Source: Balanoglossus misakiensis | Taxonomy: Eukaryota > Hemichordata | DNA: 64,000 nucleotides | Reading direction: 5' to 3' | Assembly: GCA_040954595.2 (NCBI GenBank) | Contig: CM082597.2 | Location: forward strand, 8,308,001-8,372,000 | Shown: positions 31,762 to 42,609 of the stretch, in pieces | Numbering within the stretch: the first letter of the stretch is position 1 | Layout: each line of letters opens with the position of its first letter | The notes under the pieces: model-generated | Seen by the model: only the letters and a program-made list of their open reading frames with translations | What the model was told of the DNA's origin: nothing | Databases searched by the model: none | Translations under genes and position numbers: made by a program

Positions 31762-32203
31762 CTGTTGAAAAGAAATAATGAAAAACATTATCAGGGTAGA
31801 GGTCTTGGAATAAAAAAAATTACATTAAAAATTGCAATTAAATATATGTTGGCACATTTCTTGCTACCTAATTAAACAATATTTTGTTTGTAAACTGTCT
31901 GTCTTTGGACTTTGCTGAATTCTTAGGGTCAGGATTAAATTTAACCATCAACAATAACAAGGCTGGGTATATGAAAGATAACGTTTGTTATTTTAATAGC
32001 TGAATGTAATTTTCTTTCAAATTTTACCGACCTGGAAATGGATTTAAGTAAACATATCATTCCATGGTAGCACGAGTTTCTGCTTTACTACAAATTCATT
32101 CTCCCAATCCTGACTAGATTTGAGATGCAGATCATCCTTATGTAAATGAATGCTTCATCAATAAACTTGATGACACAAAAGATCTAACTACATGTGCGGT
32201 TAC

Positions 32204-32377
32204 CTTGACAACTATGACAACAATGTCCAGGTTTGGGCAATGGATGTGTGCATTCATGTTTACATATCTGTTTGACACAAGTTACAATTCCTTCACTACA
32301 GGTACAGATTTCACATTCATCAACAGGACTGGTCCATGTAGAATTGTGGTGATATTCTATATTGTTGAATACACAAC
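32204..32377 (-). CDS. Complete VWC module exon
   Basis: A 174-bp exon, phase 1-1, acceptor GTGCTATAG and donor GTAACC. It holds a whole module: GCVFNNIEYHHNSTW, CEICTC, GIVTCVKQICKHEC and GHCCHSCQ, with all ten cysteines. Absent from the upper duplicate. Confidence 0.85.
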
Positions 32378-32451
32378 CTATAGCACAAAAAGATTTGTTT
32401 GGAATCAATTATTCTTTGGAAATAATTACCAAGAGCTTTATAATTTTGATT

Positions 32452-32740
32452 AAAACCCTACCACTACTGGGCGTCATACCCGTTTAGAGTGTCAGGGGCC
32501 TTTAAAATATATATGTGCCCTTTTTCTTCTTAAAGGTATTTTGACTGTCTTGGCATGGCTCTCTAACGTACTTAAACACACTTGGCAGTCTGAGCCCCCT
32601 GTAAAATGTATCAAATCGCACTGGTTTGCACTGTATTGGTCTGAGGATCTTGTATAGGCCGTACTGAGTAACACACACTTGGCAGTCTAACAGGTCTGGA
32701 TGCCAAGATTATAGGCACCCTGTTAATCAAACCAGATTTA
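32452..32740. repeat. Dispersed repeat of about 290 bp (copy at 40610-40905)
   Basis: Shares long blocks such as ACACTTGGCAGTCTGA and TGTATTGGTCTGAGG with 40610-40905, at roughly 80% identity by eye. Each copy holds two CACTTGGCAGTCT motifs about 110 bp apart. Probably a short interspersed or MITE-like element of unknown class. Confidence 0.75.
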
Positions 32741-32875
32741 ACCGACATGCCAGTGTTAGCGTTAGAGTGGAAAGTTGACCAAAATTGCAACCATCATTAT
32801 CTTCATACGACCAATCCTCTGAAATCAATAGGGCTGTATATCACGGAGAAGTATCTGATGGATTCAATTACTAAC

Positions 32876-32963
32876 CTTTACAATGTGGACAGCATTCACC
32901 CACAATTTGTTCTGTAGATTGGCATGGCAATACAGGGCACTGAGTACATGTGATAACATTATT
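32876..32963 (-). CDS. VWC second-half exon
   Basis: An 88-bp exon, acceptor TATTGCAG and donor GTTAGT. It reads NNVITCTQCPVLPCQST and GECCPHCK, phase 0 in and 1 out. The counterpart at 57641-57723 has lost the donor side. Confidence 0.85.
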
Positions 32964-32965
32964 CT

Positions 32966-33147
32966 GCAATACAACATGACAATTATGGAGAACAAATGAA
33001 GTCATTGTGAATAACAATGCATAATGGGATGCAGGTCTAATGTGTCTAAATAATTGATCCAGAAATCAATAAAAGACAATTTCACAGTTTTATATGTATA
33101 ACTTCATGAATAATATTTTAAAGCACATTTTATTTTTCATTATATTA
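32966..33147. repeat. Direct repeat, first copy (second at 33450-33631)
   Basis: About 180 bp (AATACAACATGACAATTATG to CATTTTATTTTTCA) is repeated 484 bp further on with few differences. The upper duplicate has only one copy (57729-57900). The lower copy has therefore gained this repeat together with the palindromic insert between. Confidence 0.85.
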
Positions 33148-33299
33148 TACCAGTATATTGATGGTGTAAATCACGCTATTTGATTGGTCGAGACACGACA
33201 CATGACCGTGATATATTAGCCATATACCACAGTCATATATCATAGTCAAAGAAAATGCCTTTTTAAAATGTTTTATGCAAAGTTTCAATATACTGACAT

Positions 33300-33449
33300 A
33301 ATATAATAGCAATAAAACACCCCCAGCCATGGTATACCACTCGATTTTGACCAGTTCAACTCCATATACGCACTCGCTATCGTTTGTGCGTATATGTCGT
33401 GAACTGGTCAAAATCTCGTGGTATACCATGGCTGGGGGCGTTTTATTGC
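33300..33449. repeat. Near-perfect hairpin between the direct repeats
   Basis: Inverted arms of about 60 bp (GCCATGGTATACCACTCGAT side and GTGGTATACCATGGCTGGGG side) flank a loop near 33373-33388. The arms also contain an inverted GTTCA/TGAAC core. It is probably part of a foldback element carried by the 484-bp duplication. Confidence 0.75.
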
Positions 33450-33780
33450 TTAAATACAACATGACAATTATGGAGACCAAATGAAGTCATTGTGAATAAC
33501 AATGCATAATGGGATGCAGGTCTAATGTGTCTAAATAATTGATCCAGAAATCAATAAAAGACAATTTCACAGTTTTATATGTATAACTTCATGAATAATA
33601 TTTTAAAGCACATTTTATTTTTCAATACGATACATAATAAAACCTTTATAGCTGAGATGCATTGTGGAACCTTTGGTAACACAGCAGAAAGGCGCTCATA
33701 CAAGGGTAAGACTCTTCTCCTATACAACCTTTGGTCTCAAGTCAGTTCAGATCAACTACACAATATGTGAGCATATGATA

Positions 33781-33992
33781 TACTGTAAAACACTTTATTT
33801 TCGCGGGTTGAAATCTTCGTGATATCGAGTAAGGCCACTGTTTTCAGAGTATTAATTTTTGTGTTCTCTTATTTCATTCACTGCATCGTTATCTTCAAAA
33901 ATAATTTACGCGACTTTTTACTTTCACGCTATTTTGGCTCTCGCGTATTTCGCAAAAATTTATTGCTCGTGAAAATAATGTGTTTTACAGTA
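33781..33992. mobile_element. Palindromic MITE (family P)
   Basis: Full-length copy, ends TACTGTAAAACAC and GTGTTTTACAGTA. Its counterpart at 58056-58267 shows it was present before the duplication. It lies 37 bp from the donor of a VWC exon. Confidence 0.9.
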
Positions 33993-34029
33993 TACACAAT
34001 GTGTATGAGTAACATCAATTGCTCCTTAC

Positions 34030-34112
34030 CTGACATGTACAATTAGTACACTCATCAAGAATCCATGTATCACCAGATGAATATGTAAAATCATGTGGTT
34101 GAAAATAACACC
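34030..34112 (-). CDS. VWC first-half exon, intact copy
   Basis: An 83-bp exon, acceptor GTTACAG and donor GTAAGG, reading GCYFQPHDFTYSSGDTWILD and then CTNCTCQ. Phase 1 in and 0 out. This is the first VWC after the EGF modules. The duplicate at 58304-58390 carries a 4-bp insertion. Confidence 0.85.
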
Positions 34113-34437
34113 CTGTAACAAACCAATTCAAACTTTCATTATAGTCCAGTAATCTTTATGATGACTTTGAGTATAGTCCTATTGTAAGGTTATTTCATTG
34201 TCATTGTAGAAATGACTGTATCAACTGAGCAATATGCTTCAGTATTTGTCCTCGACGCTGCGCATCTCAGACAATACCTCCACTGCACTGTACGATGTAC
34301 TCGGACATAAGTCCTGGTACTTTATGAATAACCTTATATTATTTAGGACCATTTATTTCATTTGAATCAAACAGAGTCTAAACATAGCCATACAATATTA
34401 AGCATACATGTACATAAATGCCAAATGACATCAATAC

Positions 34438-34572
34438 CTTCTATTGGTTGACATGTTATTCCATCTGTCCTCAACACAAAGCCATCCAGACATCGACACA
34501 TAAATGAACCTCTTGAATTAATGCATTCTTGCTCACATACCTGTAAACCTTCTATATCACATTCATTGATGT
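34438..34572 (-). CDS. Calcium-binding EGF exon, intact copy
   Basis: A 135-bp exon, phase 1-1. It reads DINECDIEGLQVCEQEC, then NSRGSFMCRCLDGF, with six cysteines and the DxNEC calcium site. It is the third of three EGF modules before the VWC array. The copy at 58716-58850 has Arg for one cysteine. Confidence 0.9.
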
Positions 34573-35112
34573 CTGAAATACAACACAAATCAAAGTTACT
34601 TGCATGAAGCCAGAAGATACAAATTATACTTTTGAAGCAGTTTCGTTTCCCTGTTTTTTTCAAGACTTTTGATTAAACAAGCCTTTGTAACAAGTTTTTG
34701 TAGACTATGCAGTCGTTTTAAAGGTATACAGTCACCTCCAATTTACATACGCCCATACAATCATTTCATTCAATGCTTCAAGATGACAAAAAATACAAAA
34801 TGTTGACATCATGAACATTCATAACAATCCCGTGGTCACTGTGTTTGTTAGTGCAACCTCGGCTACTTGTACTTCATTTAAAATAACATATGACACAGTA
34901 ATAGGGTGCACTATGCACACAACAGGCACAGCTGTACTGTGCAGAGAGTCTAAGATGTTTGATGTAAATAACACATCAGCTGGTAACCATGATTAATCGT
35001 TGATCAAAAGTTCCTCACTGATTTGCTAGAAGGACAGAAACTTTGCAAAGGACTTATCAAATCTGCTGGGAAGTTGACATCACAAGTCGCCAACAACAAA
35101 AACAAAACTTAC

Positions 35113-35196
35113 CCTCATCACACAAATCACCCGTGTAACCAGCAAAGCATTCACATTCTCCACCATTGCAGATACCATTTTCACATAAACACACAC
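35113..35196 (-). CDS. EGF exon
   Basis: An 84-bp exon, acceptor CTTCTCAG and donor GTAAGT. It reads VCLCENGICNGGECECF and then GDLCDE. A compact EGF of the tenascin/teneurin-like spacing (C-x4-C-x4-C-x-C). Phase 1-1. Confidence 0.85.
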
Positions 35197-35578
35197 CTGA
35201 GAAGGACAATAAACACATAAACAAAGTAAAATAAACAACAGAATGCGATGATCATAATGATCATGGTGATATACAATCAAGGTGGTGTCATTTTTTTTCT
35301 ATCGATAACCAAAGGCCTTACCCCTTGAAACTGATTTTTCAAAGATCTTCATAAATGCTCGCATGTCATGCGACCATTGTACACTGTATACGATCAGATT
35401 CCCCTACATCTAAAAATATACACTTTTTAGAGTTTTTGTATAGTTGTTCAACGTCCTTTTAGAGTTACATGTGCCAAGATAATTTGCATAAATTCTCAGG
35501 TACTTTGCATATTCTAACTCTATGAACACATTTCCTGCTACATTGACTTTCTCACTTTGCATAAAGTGTGATATTTAC

Positions 35579-35674
35579 ATTTGGAGCAGTCATCTCCACT
35601 GAAGCCCTCCTGACAGTTGCAGTATCCTTGGAAACATATTCCATCATTCTTGCAGTCTGGGATGCAAGGAATCT
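35579..35674 (-). CDS. EGF exon
   Basis: A 96-bp exon, acceptor TTTTTACAG and donor GTAAAT. It reads IPCIPDCKNDGICFQGYC and then GDDCSK. First of the three EGF modules following the C8 exon on this strand. Phase 1-1; identical layout at 59848-59943. Confidence 0.85.
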
Positions 35675-36132
35675 CTGTAAAAACAATCAAAACACATTCA
35701 AAAGATGTCTGATGAAATCATACTTTATCAGGTAATACTTAATTCTCCACATACAAATATCACAGAATCAGAATATTTGATATTTTGATACACAATATCA
35801 TTATTCTATAGCACCATTTACTGTAAAATAACCAGTTAACAAAATGCATCATGGGCAAAATGTTGACTTAACATTGTCATTAGCATTAGAGTTTTGAACA
35901 GCGATCCATCACATGTTTCAAGTGACATTTCAATGGTCAAAACTTTGTTGTTGCAATATGCATACACAACTTATGAAAGTTTTCACCTTTTTGATGGCAA
36001 GACCAAAACATTCAAAGTCCCAGTTGCTCTAACTTTTAGCTATTTTTTTCACAGTATTTACAACTTGCATCATAGGGAGTTTGTTTTGATGCCCTACCCA
36101 CTGTTTCACACAATACCTGTGTATCTGTGTCA

Positions 36133-36340
36133 TTCTGTAAAACACTTTATTTTCGCGAGTCAAAATTTTCACGATATCGAGAGAGGCCACTGTTTCACGA
36201 GTATTAATTTTCGTGTTTCATTTCATTCACTGCATTGTTATCTTCAAAACAATTTACGCGACTTTTTATTTTCACGCTATTTTGGCTCTCGCGTATTTCG
36301 CGTAAATTTATTGCTCGCGAAAATAAAGTGTTTTACAGTA
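36133..36340. mobile_element. Palindromic MITE (family P)
   Basis: Copy with ends TTCTGTAAAACAC and GTGTTTTACAGTA. Counterpart at 60402-60609. Confidence 0.9.
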
Positions 36341-36668
36341 GTTAAGAAGTATACAATGTATGCAAATTTAGCCACAGTTACCATGGAAAGTTGAGACATG
36401 GCCAATCAGAGATTTTGCCTACACACTTTTTACCACTTTAGGGTATATTTCACACCACTTCTGTACCTTGCATTGTTGACGAATTATTGTTTTCAAACTT
36501 CATTACAACAATGTGCTCGCCGCCATGAATGTGCACCTTTAACCCTTTCACCACATGGTTTGATCCAAAGCCACTGTTTCCTATGACAAAGATGGACCTC
36601 AATACAGGGATACAGGGGTGAGAGGGTTTAAACATCTGGCAAATATAGTCTAGTAAATATAGGGCTAG

Positions 36669-37265
36669 ACCCACCACAAATTGCAACAGAATTTTTTTCT
36701 TCAGAATATACTTTGGAGAGGTGTCTAGAACAACATATTAAAAATGCACCCGAATCCACCTTGTGGAAATATGTCTAATTTGCATAAATTTAATATTAGA
36801 GATTTTGGGGCCAAATATCTAGAAATAAACGCTTTTTTCCATGATTTTAAAGTTTAAAAACTATTTCATGTTCATGACAAAACATTTAGGAATACTGTCT
36901 GCCATATGTCATAGAGGTAGTTTTGAATAAAAAAAACACTAGAATTGCTTGCGTATTACCTGATATACTGCCCAAATATGTTTTTTTAGGAATAGTGTTC
37001 ACCATATTGAATTTATGCAAATTATGAAAACTGCCCATGTCAAATATCATTCCAAAATGGCTTTTCATGCACATGAAATATTTTTAAACTTTAAAATCAT
37101 GGAAAAATCATGTTTATTTCTTGATATTTGGCCCAAAAATTATTAAATTTATGCAAATTAGACATATTTCCACAAGGTGGATTCGGGTGCATTTTTGATA
37201 TGTTGTTCTAGACACCTCTCCGAAATATATTCTGAAAAAAAAATTCTGTTGCAATTTGTGGTGGG
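36669..37265. mobile_element. 600-bp foldback element
   Basis: About 210 bp at each side are inverted copies (ACCCACCACAAATTGCAACA and the complement at 37265). The two ends of the loop also match imperfectly. No coding frame. Counterpart at 60937-61533 in the duplicate. Confidence 0.85.
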
Positions 37266-37336
37266 TTACATGTAGGTGCCCAAATCTCGTAGATTTACTA
37301 GACTAATAGGTGATCGTAATATTGATTTGTACTCAC

Positions 37337-37513
37337 CTCAGGACGATTTCTCCAGTCCAGCACAATCCCCTTCCTCCTGGCTTCATAGGCATAGGCAAAC
37401 AATACATCACATAGACACTTTTCATGCACAGGACATGCACACATATCAGACAAACACAATTCATAGAACGGAGCTGGGTTTACTACACCATGGGCTGGCC
37501 GAAATAATGGCCC
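37337..37513 (-). CDS. C8 domain exon
   Basis: A 177-bp exon, phase 0-0, acceptor TTACACAG and donor GTGAGTAC. It reads FYELCLSDMCACPVHEKC and LCDVLFAYAYEA, then IVLDWRNRP. The C-x3-C-x-C-x5-C-x-C pattern and the WR near the end identify the C8 domain that follows VWD in KCP, BMPER, mucins and zonadhesin. An exon joining the VWD end to this C8 start would be expected between; I could not fix one. Confidence 0.85.
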
Positions 37514-37566
37514 CTGTGTAAAACCAAAAAAAAAATAACAACGGATCATTTACAATGAGAAACTGT

Positions 37567-37697
37567 TTAAAGGTATACGGTCACCTATGGAAAGTTAGCA
37601 ATAGTTACCATGGTAAATTGAGAATTAGCCAATCACACATTTTCAGTGGGTGGCACACGCGAAAAAAAGAGCGCCACCATATGTTCTCAAATATGCC
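37567..37697. mobile_element. TTAA-flanked MITE family C, cut by a palindromic MITE
   Basis: Begins TTAAAGGTATACGGTCACCT and matches 39019-39190 in reverse complement. It stops where the family P copy begins at about 37697, so P seems to have inserted into it or replaced its end. Confidence 0.6.
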
Positions 37698-37875
37698 ATT
37701 TCGCGATATTGAGAGAGGCCACTGTTTAGCGAGTATTAATTTTCGCGTTCTCTTATTTCATTCACTGCATTGTTATCTTCAAAAAAAAAATATGCAACTT
37801 TTTATTTTCATGCTATTTTAGCTCTCGTGTATTTCGCGAACATTTATTGCTCGCAAATATAAAGTGTTTTACAGT
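37697..37875. mobile_element. Palindromic MITE (family P), left end missing
   Basis: Lacks the first 30 bp of the family and ends GTGTTTTACAGTA. Counterpart at 61957-62135. Confidence 0.85.
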
Positions 37876-38121
37876 AGTATTACTAATACATATACACTGT
37901 TTTTACTCTAAAATGCTCAAAGTAGAAAAATAGGCATGAGGAAAAGAGAGACAGCAAGACAGATGTTTGAAGTCTCTTAATTTTCCAGAATTGTCGTGTT
38001 TCCTGCAGTGACTTTCCAGGGAATTTCAGAGTTTGGATTGAAAATTGATAATACTATTGCTAATGTTTCAGGAGTTAACACTGTACGAATCCTGATGCGT
38101 ATATTGAAGACAGACTCTCAC

Positions 38122-38291
38122 ATTGTACAACCAAATGACATACATGAAATCATCACCAGGATTATCAGTGAAGTTGCCACACAGACCACAGAGTCTCCCT
38201 TTGTATGTACCATCTGCGGTGACCTCTCCAAAATGGGAGCCATCCCACGACACGCGAATACCAATACTTGTATGCACAACCACCATCAACC
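38122..38291 (-). CDS. VWD domain exon 2, intact copy
   Basis: A 170-bp exon, acceptor CATGACAG and donor GTGAGAGT. It reads [19 protein letters not shown] and [17 protein letters not shown]. The CGLCGNF block is the VWD hallmark. An alternative donor (GTATGT) lies 25 bp earlier in the exon; the later one keeps phase 0 with the C8 exon. The duplicate at 62988-63155 has a 2-bp deletion. Confidence 0.85.
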
Positions 38292-38346
38292 CTGTCATGT
38301 TACGATGTAAAACAAGTATGTTGATATAAATCAGGTTATATGTCCA

Positions 38347-38667
38347 TTAAAGCCCTTATAGCTGCCAAATTTCACATATTTTTTCGACACTAAAATACTT
38401 CAAATATGTTCCCTGAGCAGAGCTGGTGTAAGAATTAACACCTCTCCGCAACCCACTGTCTATGGGGCCGAGCCTCAGCGCCTATACATAAACTTTGTGT
38501 GTGTGGACCAAAGCGACTGAAAGGATTAATGCTCTGTGTTTACCATAGGCAAATAGTGTCTCAATTTTTTCCCTGTCTGAACCTGGTATATGTCAGCCCT
38601 TTGAATGTGGTCACATGTTTTAAGTTGGCTAAACAATGCAGACATATCTAGGTATAAAAAGGGTTAA
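38347..38667. mobile_element. MITE related to 25136-25462
   Basis: Starts TTAAAGCCCTTATAGCTGCC and runs through TTTTTTCGACACTAAAATAC, similar to the right half of the 25.1-kb element read in reverse. The right limit (TTAA at 38664) is tentative. Counterpart at 63211-63533. Confidence 0.5.
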
Positions 38668-38694
38668 GTTCGACCTAAAATTTGATTGACTTAC

Positions 38695-38991
38695 CTATTT
38701 TTTGTATTCTTAGATCTGGTTCCTGCAAGTAAGGTAATTCTACCAGGCCTCCATTGACACTTACTGTCAAATCTGGCATTAGGTTGATCACCCAATCAAC
38801 TAGTCTGATCTGAATGACTTGTGTCCAGTCAACAGCAAAGGTACTCTTGCCATCATTCTGAACTATAATCTTAAAGTTATTCTGATAACAATCTTGTGAT
38901 AAGACATAGGTACATGTCCCTTGGAAGGAGAAGAATTTCCCATCATATGTCCGGTAATGAGGATCTCCAAATACAATACACGAGGCAGATT
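38695..38991 (-). CDS. VWD domain exon 1
   Basis: A 297-bp exon, phase 1-1, acceptor TTTTACAG and donor GTAAGTC. It reads CIVFGDPHYRTYDGKFFSF then QGTCTYVLSQDC, the start of a VWD domain (GDPH, Y/F-DG, F-x-G-x-C). The sequence is closest in style to BMPER/KCP VWD domains. VWD in these proteins is involved in binding and cleavage-dependent presentation (family knowledge). It follows the VWC close at 39684-39735 in the correct phase, which links the VWC array to this VWD. Confidence 0.9.
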
Positions 38992-39018
38992 CTGTAAAAA
39001 GACGGAATGCAGAAAGAC

Positions 39019-39190
39019 TTAAAGGCATACGCCCATATATGGCTGAAATGGGTATTTGAGCATTCTATAGAACACATGGTGGCACTCTTTTTTACGCGTG
39101 TGCCACCCACTGAAAATCTGTGATTGGTAGCTAGTCCTCAATTTGCCATGGTAACTATTGCTGATTTTCCATAGATGACTGTATACCTTT
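39019..39190. mobile_element. TTAA-flanked MITE family C
   Basis: Begins TTAAAGGCATACGCCCATAT and ends near TGTATACCTTTG. Contains GTGCCACCCACTGAAAATCT in common with 37.6 and 61.9 kb. The upper duplicate has it at 63885 to the window end. Confidence 0.6.
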
Positions 39191-39683
39191 GAGAGTGTCT
39201 ACCGAAGAATGTTGCTATGGTAGCAGCATTGTAACAACAGACGTCAAATGTTACCAAAAAATTTGTAAACAAATGATATTCAAAGAATGCTTATTATTTA
39301 CGTAACACATTCTGGACAGTTTTGAGGTCCCAGAATCACATTCTGTGTCTCAATTTGACTACTCTTTCTGATTGCTCACATTTGATGGTTTGAAGGACTT
39401 CCAAAGGCAATCTGGCTGGCGTTGTTTCACATAACAATTTCTTATATCTCTTGAATTTTGTAAACAAGTCCAAATCCTTAGACTGTTGCTCCCATTTGAA
39501 ATCTAGTTTTATCGACTTTGGTAACATTTCCTGGGTTTATGACACATTATGATCACATTATGTCTAAACATGGTATAGTATGCACCCAGACATAAGTGAC
39601 ACACGTCAGCCTCCACTATGTTTTCGTGTAAACTTGGCTGTCAGTTTTTAATAACCTCATAATATATTGATAATTAGACTCAC

Positions 39684-39735
39684 TTGGAACACATTTCTGG
39701 CAGCATTCACCATCAATATGGCCGATCTCTTCTTC
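39684..39735 (-). CDS. VWC final short exon before VWD
   Basis: A 52-bp exon, acceptor ATTTCCAG and donor GTGAGT, reading EEEIGHIDGECCQKCVP. It closes the last VWC module and exits in phase 1, matching the VWD exon. Confidence 0.8.
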
Positions 39736-40440
39736 CTGGAAATATAAACAACAAATGAATTATTACCACAGTAAATACAAATTGTATATCCACTGAGAAG
39801 ACACACAATAAAACATCTATAGCACAGTGTCTTCAAAATTTTAATACAGAGAAACCTGTCTATTAAAGACACCTTCAGGAACAGAAAGACTGTCCTTATT
39901 GCAGAGGTGTCCTTAATGACAGATTTCACTGTAATTGTATAGAAAAAAATTGAAATGGGTAAAATGTAAGTGAATGGAACATCCCTCTTCCATAATACTG
40001 AACCTTATAAACGAATGTGCCGCTATTTAGAATTAACATATAACAAATTTATCATTTCTGTTCAAAACAGTGATTGTGAATTGATCAATTTCTGATGGAC
40101 ACTTGAAGGAAGTACATTTATTTCAGATGCTAAACAATTGAGAATGTTGTTTGGTTTGTTTGGTTTGATTACTACAAAAGGGCTGTCTTGAAAATCCAAA
40201 TAATGAGAACTAATACAAAAGGGCTTTCTTGAAAAAAAAACAAATGATGAGAATTCTTTAATATGTTTTATGGAGTTGACCAAGAAACCTCAGTTGATAC
40301 CCAAAACAAAAATATTCAGAAAACAGCACAAAGTTAGAGTTACTTGTCCTTTAAAACTATTGCTCTCAGGCCCATAAAGTAAAACAAAGCAAAACTGTAG
40401 TCTGACCATACACTATTGAATTCATGACTGATAAACTTAC

Positions 40441-40539
40441 CGCTGAGCAAGTCAAAGGTTGACAGACTTCTTGAACGCAGCTCTCTTTACCATTGAAGCA
40501 ATCACAGATGACGCACCCCACATGCCAAGTTTCACCAGA
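40441..40539 (-). CDS. VWC exon
   Basis: A 99-bp exon, phase 0-0, acceptor CTTTTCAG and donor GTAAGT. It reads SGETWHVGCVICDCFNG and CVQEVCQPLTC, the middle of a VWC module whose close is the 39684 exon. Confidence 0.85.
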
Positions 40540-40609
40540 CTGAAAAGTGAAAGTTCAAATTTTGCTGGAAACACGGTATGCAGATCGTGTGTGTATAATT
40601 GGTCTGTCA

Positions 40610-40905
40610 TAATTAACCCTAATGCTACTGGGTGTCATACCTGTTCAGAGTCTCAAGTCCCTTAAATAAAATACGTATTTGCCATTTTATCTTCTATGGT
40701 ATAATGTATTTTGACTGTCTTAACATGGCTCTCATACGTACCTAGACACACTTGGCAGTCTGAACCTCCCAGAAAATGAACCAGATTGCACTGGTTTGTA
40801 CTGTATTGGTCTGAGGGTCTTGGATAGGCCCTACTGATTAACACGCACTTGGCAGTCTAACAGGCCTGGGAGCCAGGATTCTAGGCACCTTTCAACTGAC
40901 TTGGC
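40610..40905. repeat. Dispersed repeat (copy of 32452-32740)
   Basis: See the copy at 32452. Both are in the same orientation and lie in VWC introns. Confidence 0.75.
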
Positions 40906-41184
40906 AGCGTTATTGTTAATTTACATTTCATTATACATTTGCTGTGCTACACTTATGGCCATTCTCTTTACCTCTCTCGTATTTCCACTTGGTTTTTTGC
41001 AGATTACTTGCATGATAATGCGTACCAAACAAATAAAAAGAGGTGTATGCCACTTGGTGCAAAGACTGGCATAAATTGCTGGTGAGCTAACACCAATGGC
41101 ACAGCTCATCTTGCATTGTGAAGTCTCACCAGAATCCATTTTTTTCAGAAAATTTATCATATATCTTAGAAATTAAATTGTTAC

Positions 41185-41322
41185 CTGATATCTCCTGCCT
41201 TTGTACATACAATAAGATTCCACAGTACATTTTGGACAGCAACTGCCATGTGGTAAAATCTGGTTTTCTAGATCACAGTTGATTTGTTCACAATTGGGTC
41301 TTTCACAGGTTACCTCTCCATC
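41185..41322 (-). CDS. VWC exon (close of one module, start of next)
   Basis: A 138-bp exon, phase 0-0, acceptor CTGTTAAG and donor GTAACA. It reads DGEVTCERPNCEQINC, GSCCPKC, then YCMYKGRRYQ leading directly to SGETW in the next exon. All expected cysteines are present. Confidence 0.85.
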
Positions 41323-41651
41323 CTTAACAGAAATTCAGAAAACATTTTATGACATAAAACAGGTCGACGGAGAGGATGAAATGTTTTCAATAATCTGTAC
41401 AGTGAATATACAGGTAAAATAGCAAAATTATTCAACAAGTTATACAAGTTATGTGAAAATGTTGCATCAAACTTCTATAGGGAAAATGTGCCATTCAAAG
41501 TGTTTGCTTGCAGGTACTAAACCAATTTCAGAATTTTCGATACATTTTCAGAATTTCTTTTAAATCTTAGGTTTTCTTCAACAGACATATTAGTGTTTAC
41601 ATCAACTTGATGTTTTCAAAAAGAGAAAGTATTATTTTTGAAATGTGGAAT

Positions 41652-41864
41652 TACTGTAAAACATGTTATTTTCGTGAGCAATAAATTTTTCGCGAAATAC
41701 GCGAGAACCAAAATAGCGTGAAAATAAAAAGTCGCATAAATTTTTTTCGAAGATAATGATGCAGTGAATGAAATAAGAGAACGCGAAAATTAATACTAGC
41801 GAAACAGTGGCCTCTCTCGATATCGCGAAAATTTCAACTCGCAAAAATAAAGTGTTTTACAGTA
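41652..41864. mobile_element. Palindromic MITE (family P)
   Basis: Full-length, ends TACTGTAAAACATG and GTGTTTTACAGTA, in the orientation opposite to most copies. Confidence 0.9.
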
Positions 41865-41949
41865 GTTTGGAACACGGTTATAATAATAAACTACACGCAA
41901 AAAACATTAGAGGTTCACCAGAAGACGAAGTGTTAGATCAGAAACTTAC

Positions 41950-42041
41950 CAGACATGTGCAAAGGCTGCAAGGATCAGCCAATGGAACAAACTGTTCACC
42001 AGTTTTGTAAATCTGATTCTCAAAGCTACATTCCAAAGGAC
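41950..42041 (-). CDS. VWC first-half exon
   Basis: A 92-bp exon, acceptor TTTACAG and donor GTAAGT. It reads PLECSFENQIYKTGEQF and CSLCTCL. Its 5' neighbour (48474-48573) lies across the LTR element and joins in phase 1. Confidence 0.85.
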
Positions 42042-42395
42042 CTGTAAATGGAACATGACAACTGGTGGTATTATCTAGAGGAAGTGGAAAGTCACTGACT
42101 TCTGAAATGTTCTGAATACTAGTACTCTCTTAAAGGCAATAGATCGTCTCACGCGCATGTGTGTAACTTCCCAGCAAATTTTCCGTTCGATTCATTCAAA
42201 TAGTGGACTGCCTTCGCTTCCTTCCATATTTCATGCGCACCGTATAAGTAGATTCTGGTTTTGTCCCTCCTTTTTACCCAAGCTGGTGTCTTCTCACGAT
42301 CTCCGACATAGATTATGGTCGCCGCCATCTTGTCTGTTGTTAGGACAGAGCACTGCCTTATGGGATTGACTGTTCACTAAATGTCTGTAACCAGC

Positions 42396-42511
42396 GCCAA
42401 CACACTACCGTTTGTGTTGTGACCCTTTTGACCTCTGTTTGTTTGTTCGTTGTTCGTATTCCCTCTCTTGCCTCGTGCACCATTAAACGGAATTGGTTTG
42501 TCTTTATTGCC
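42396..42511 (+). repeat. 5' LTR
   Basis: Starts GCCAACACACTACCGTTTGT and ends TGTCTTTATTGCC. It lacks the usual TG...CA ends. It differs from the 3' LTR chiefly in a 20-bp segment near 42468-42488. Confidence 0.75.
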
Positions 42512-42609
42512 CTGGTGGCAGCGTATAGGATCCACGACCGCCTGTAAATCTTCAAAAAAACGAAGAGCAAGACATCCGATCACCCGTACAACATAGTCAA
42601 ACGCTTGGA

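Noticed and set aside
37900-38075. Possible extra exon (NSEIPWKVTAGN) between VWD and C8 on the minus strand
   Set aside because: The expected VWD end motif is suggestive and both duplicates keep it, but no usable donor follows and a stop comes first, so I left it out.
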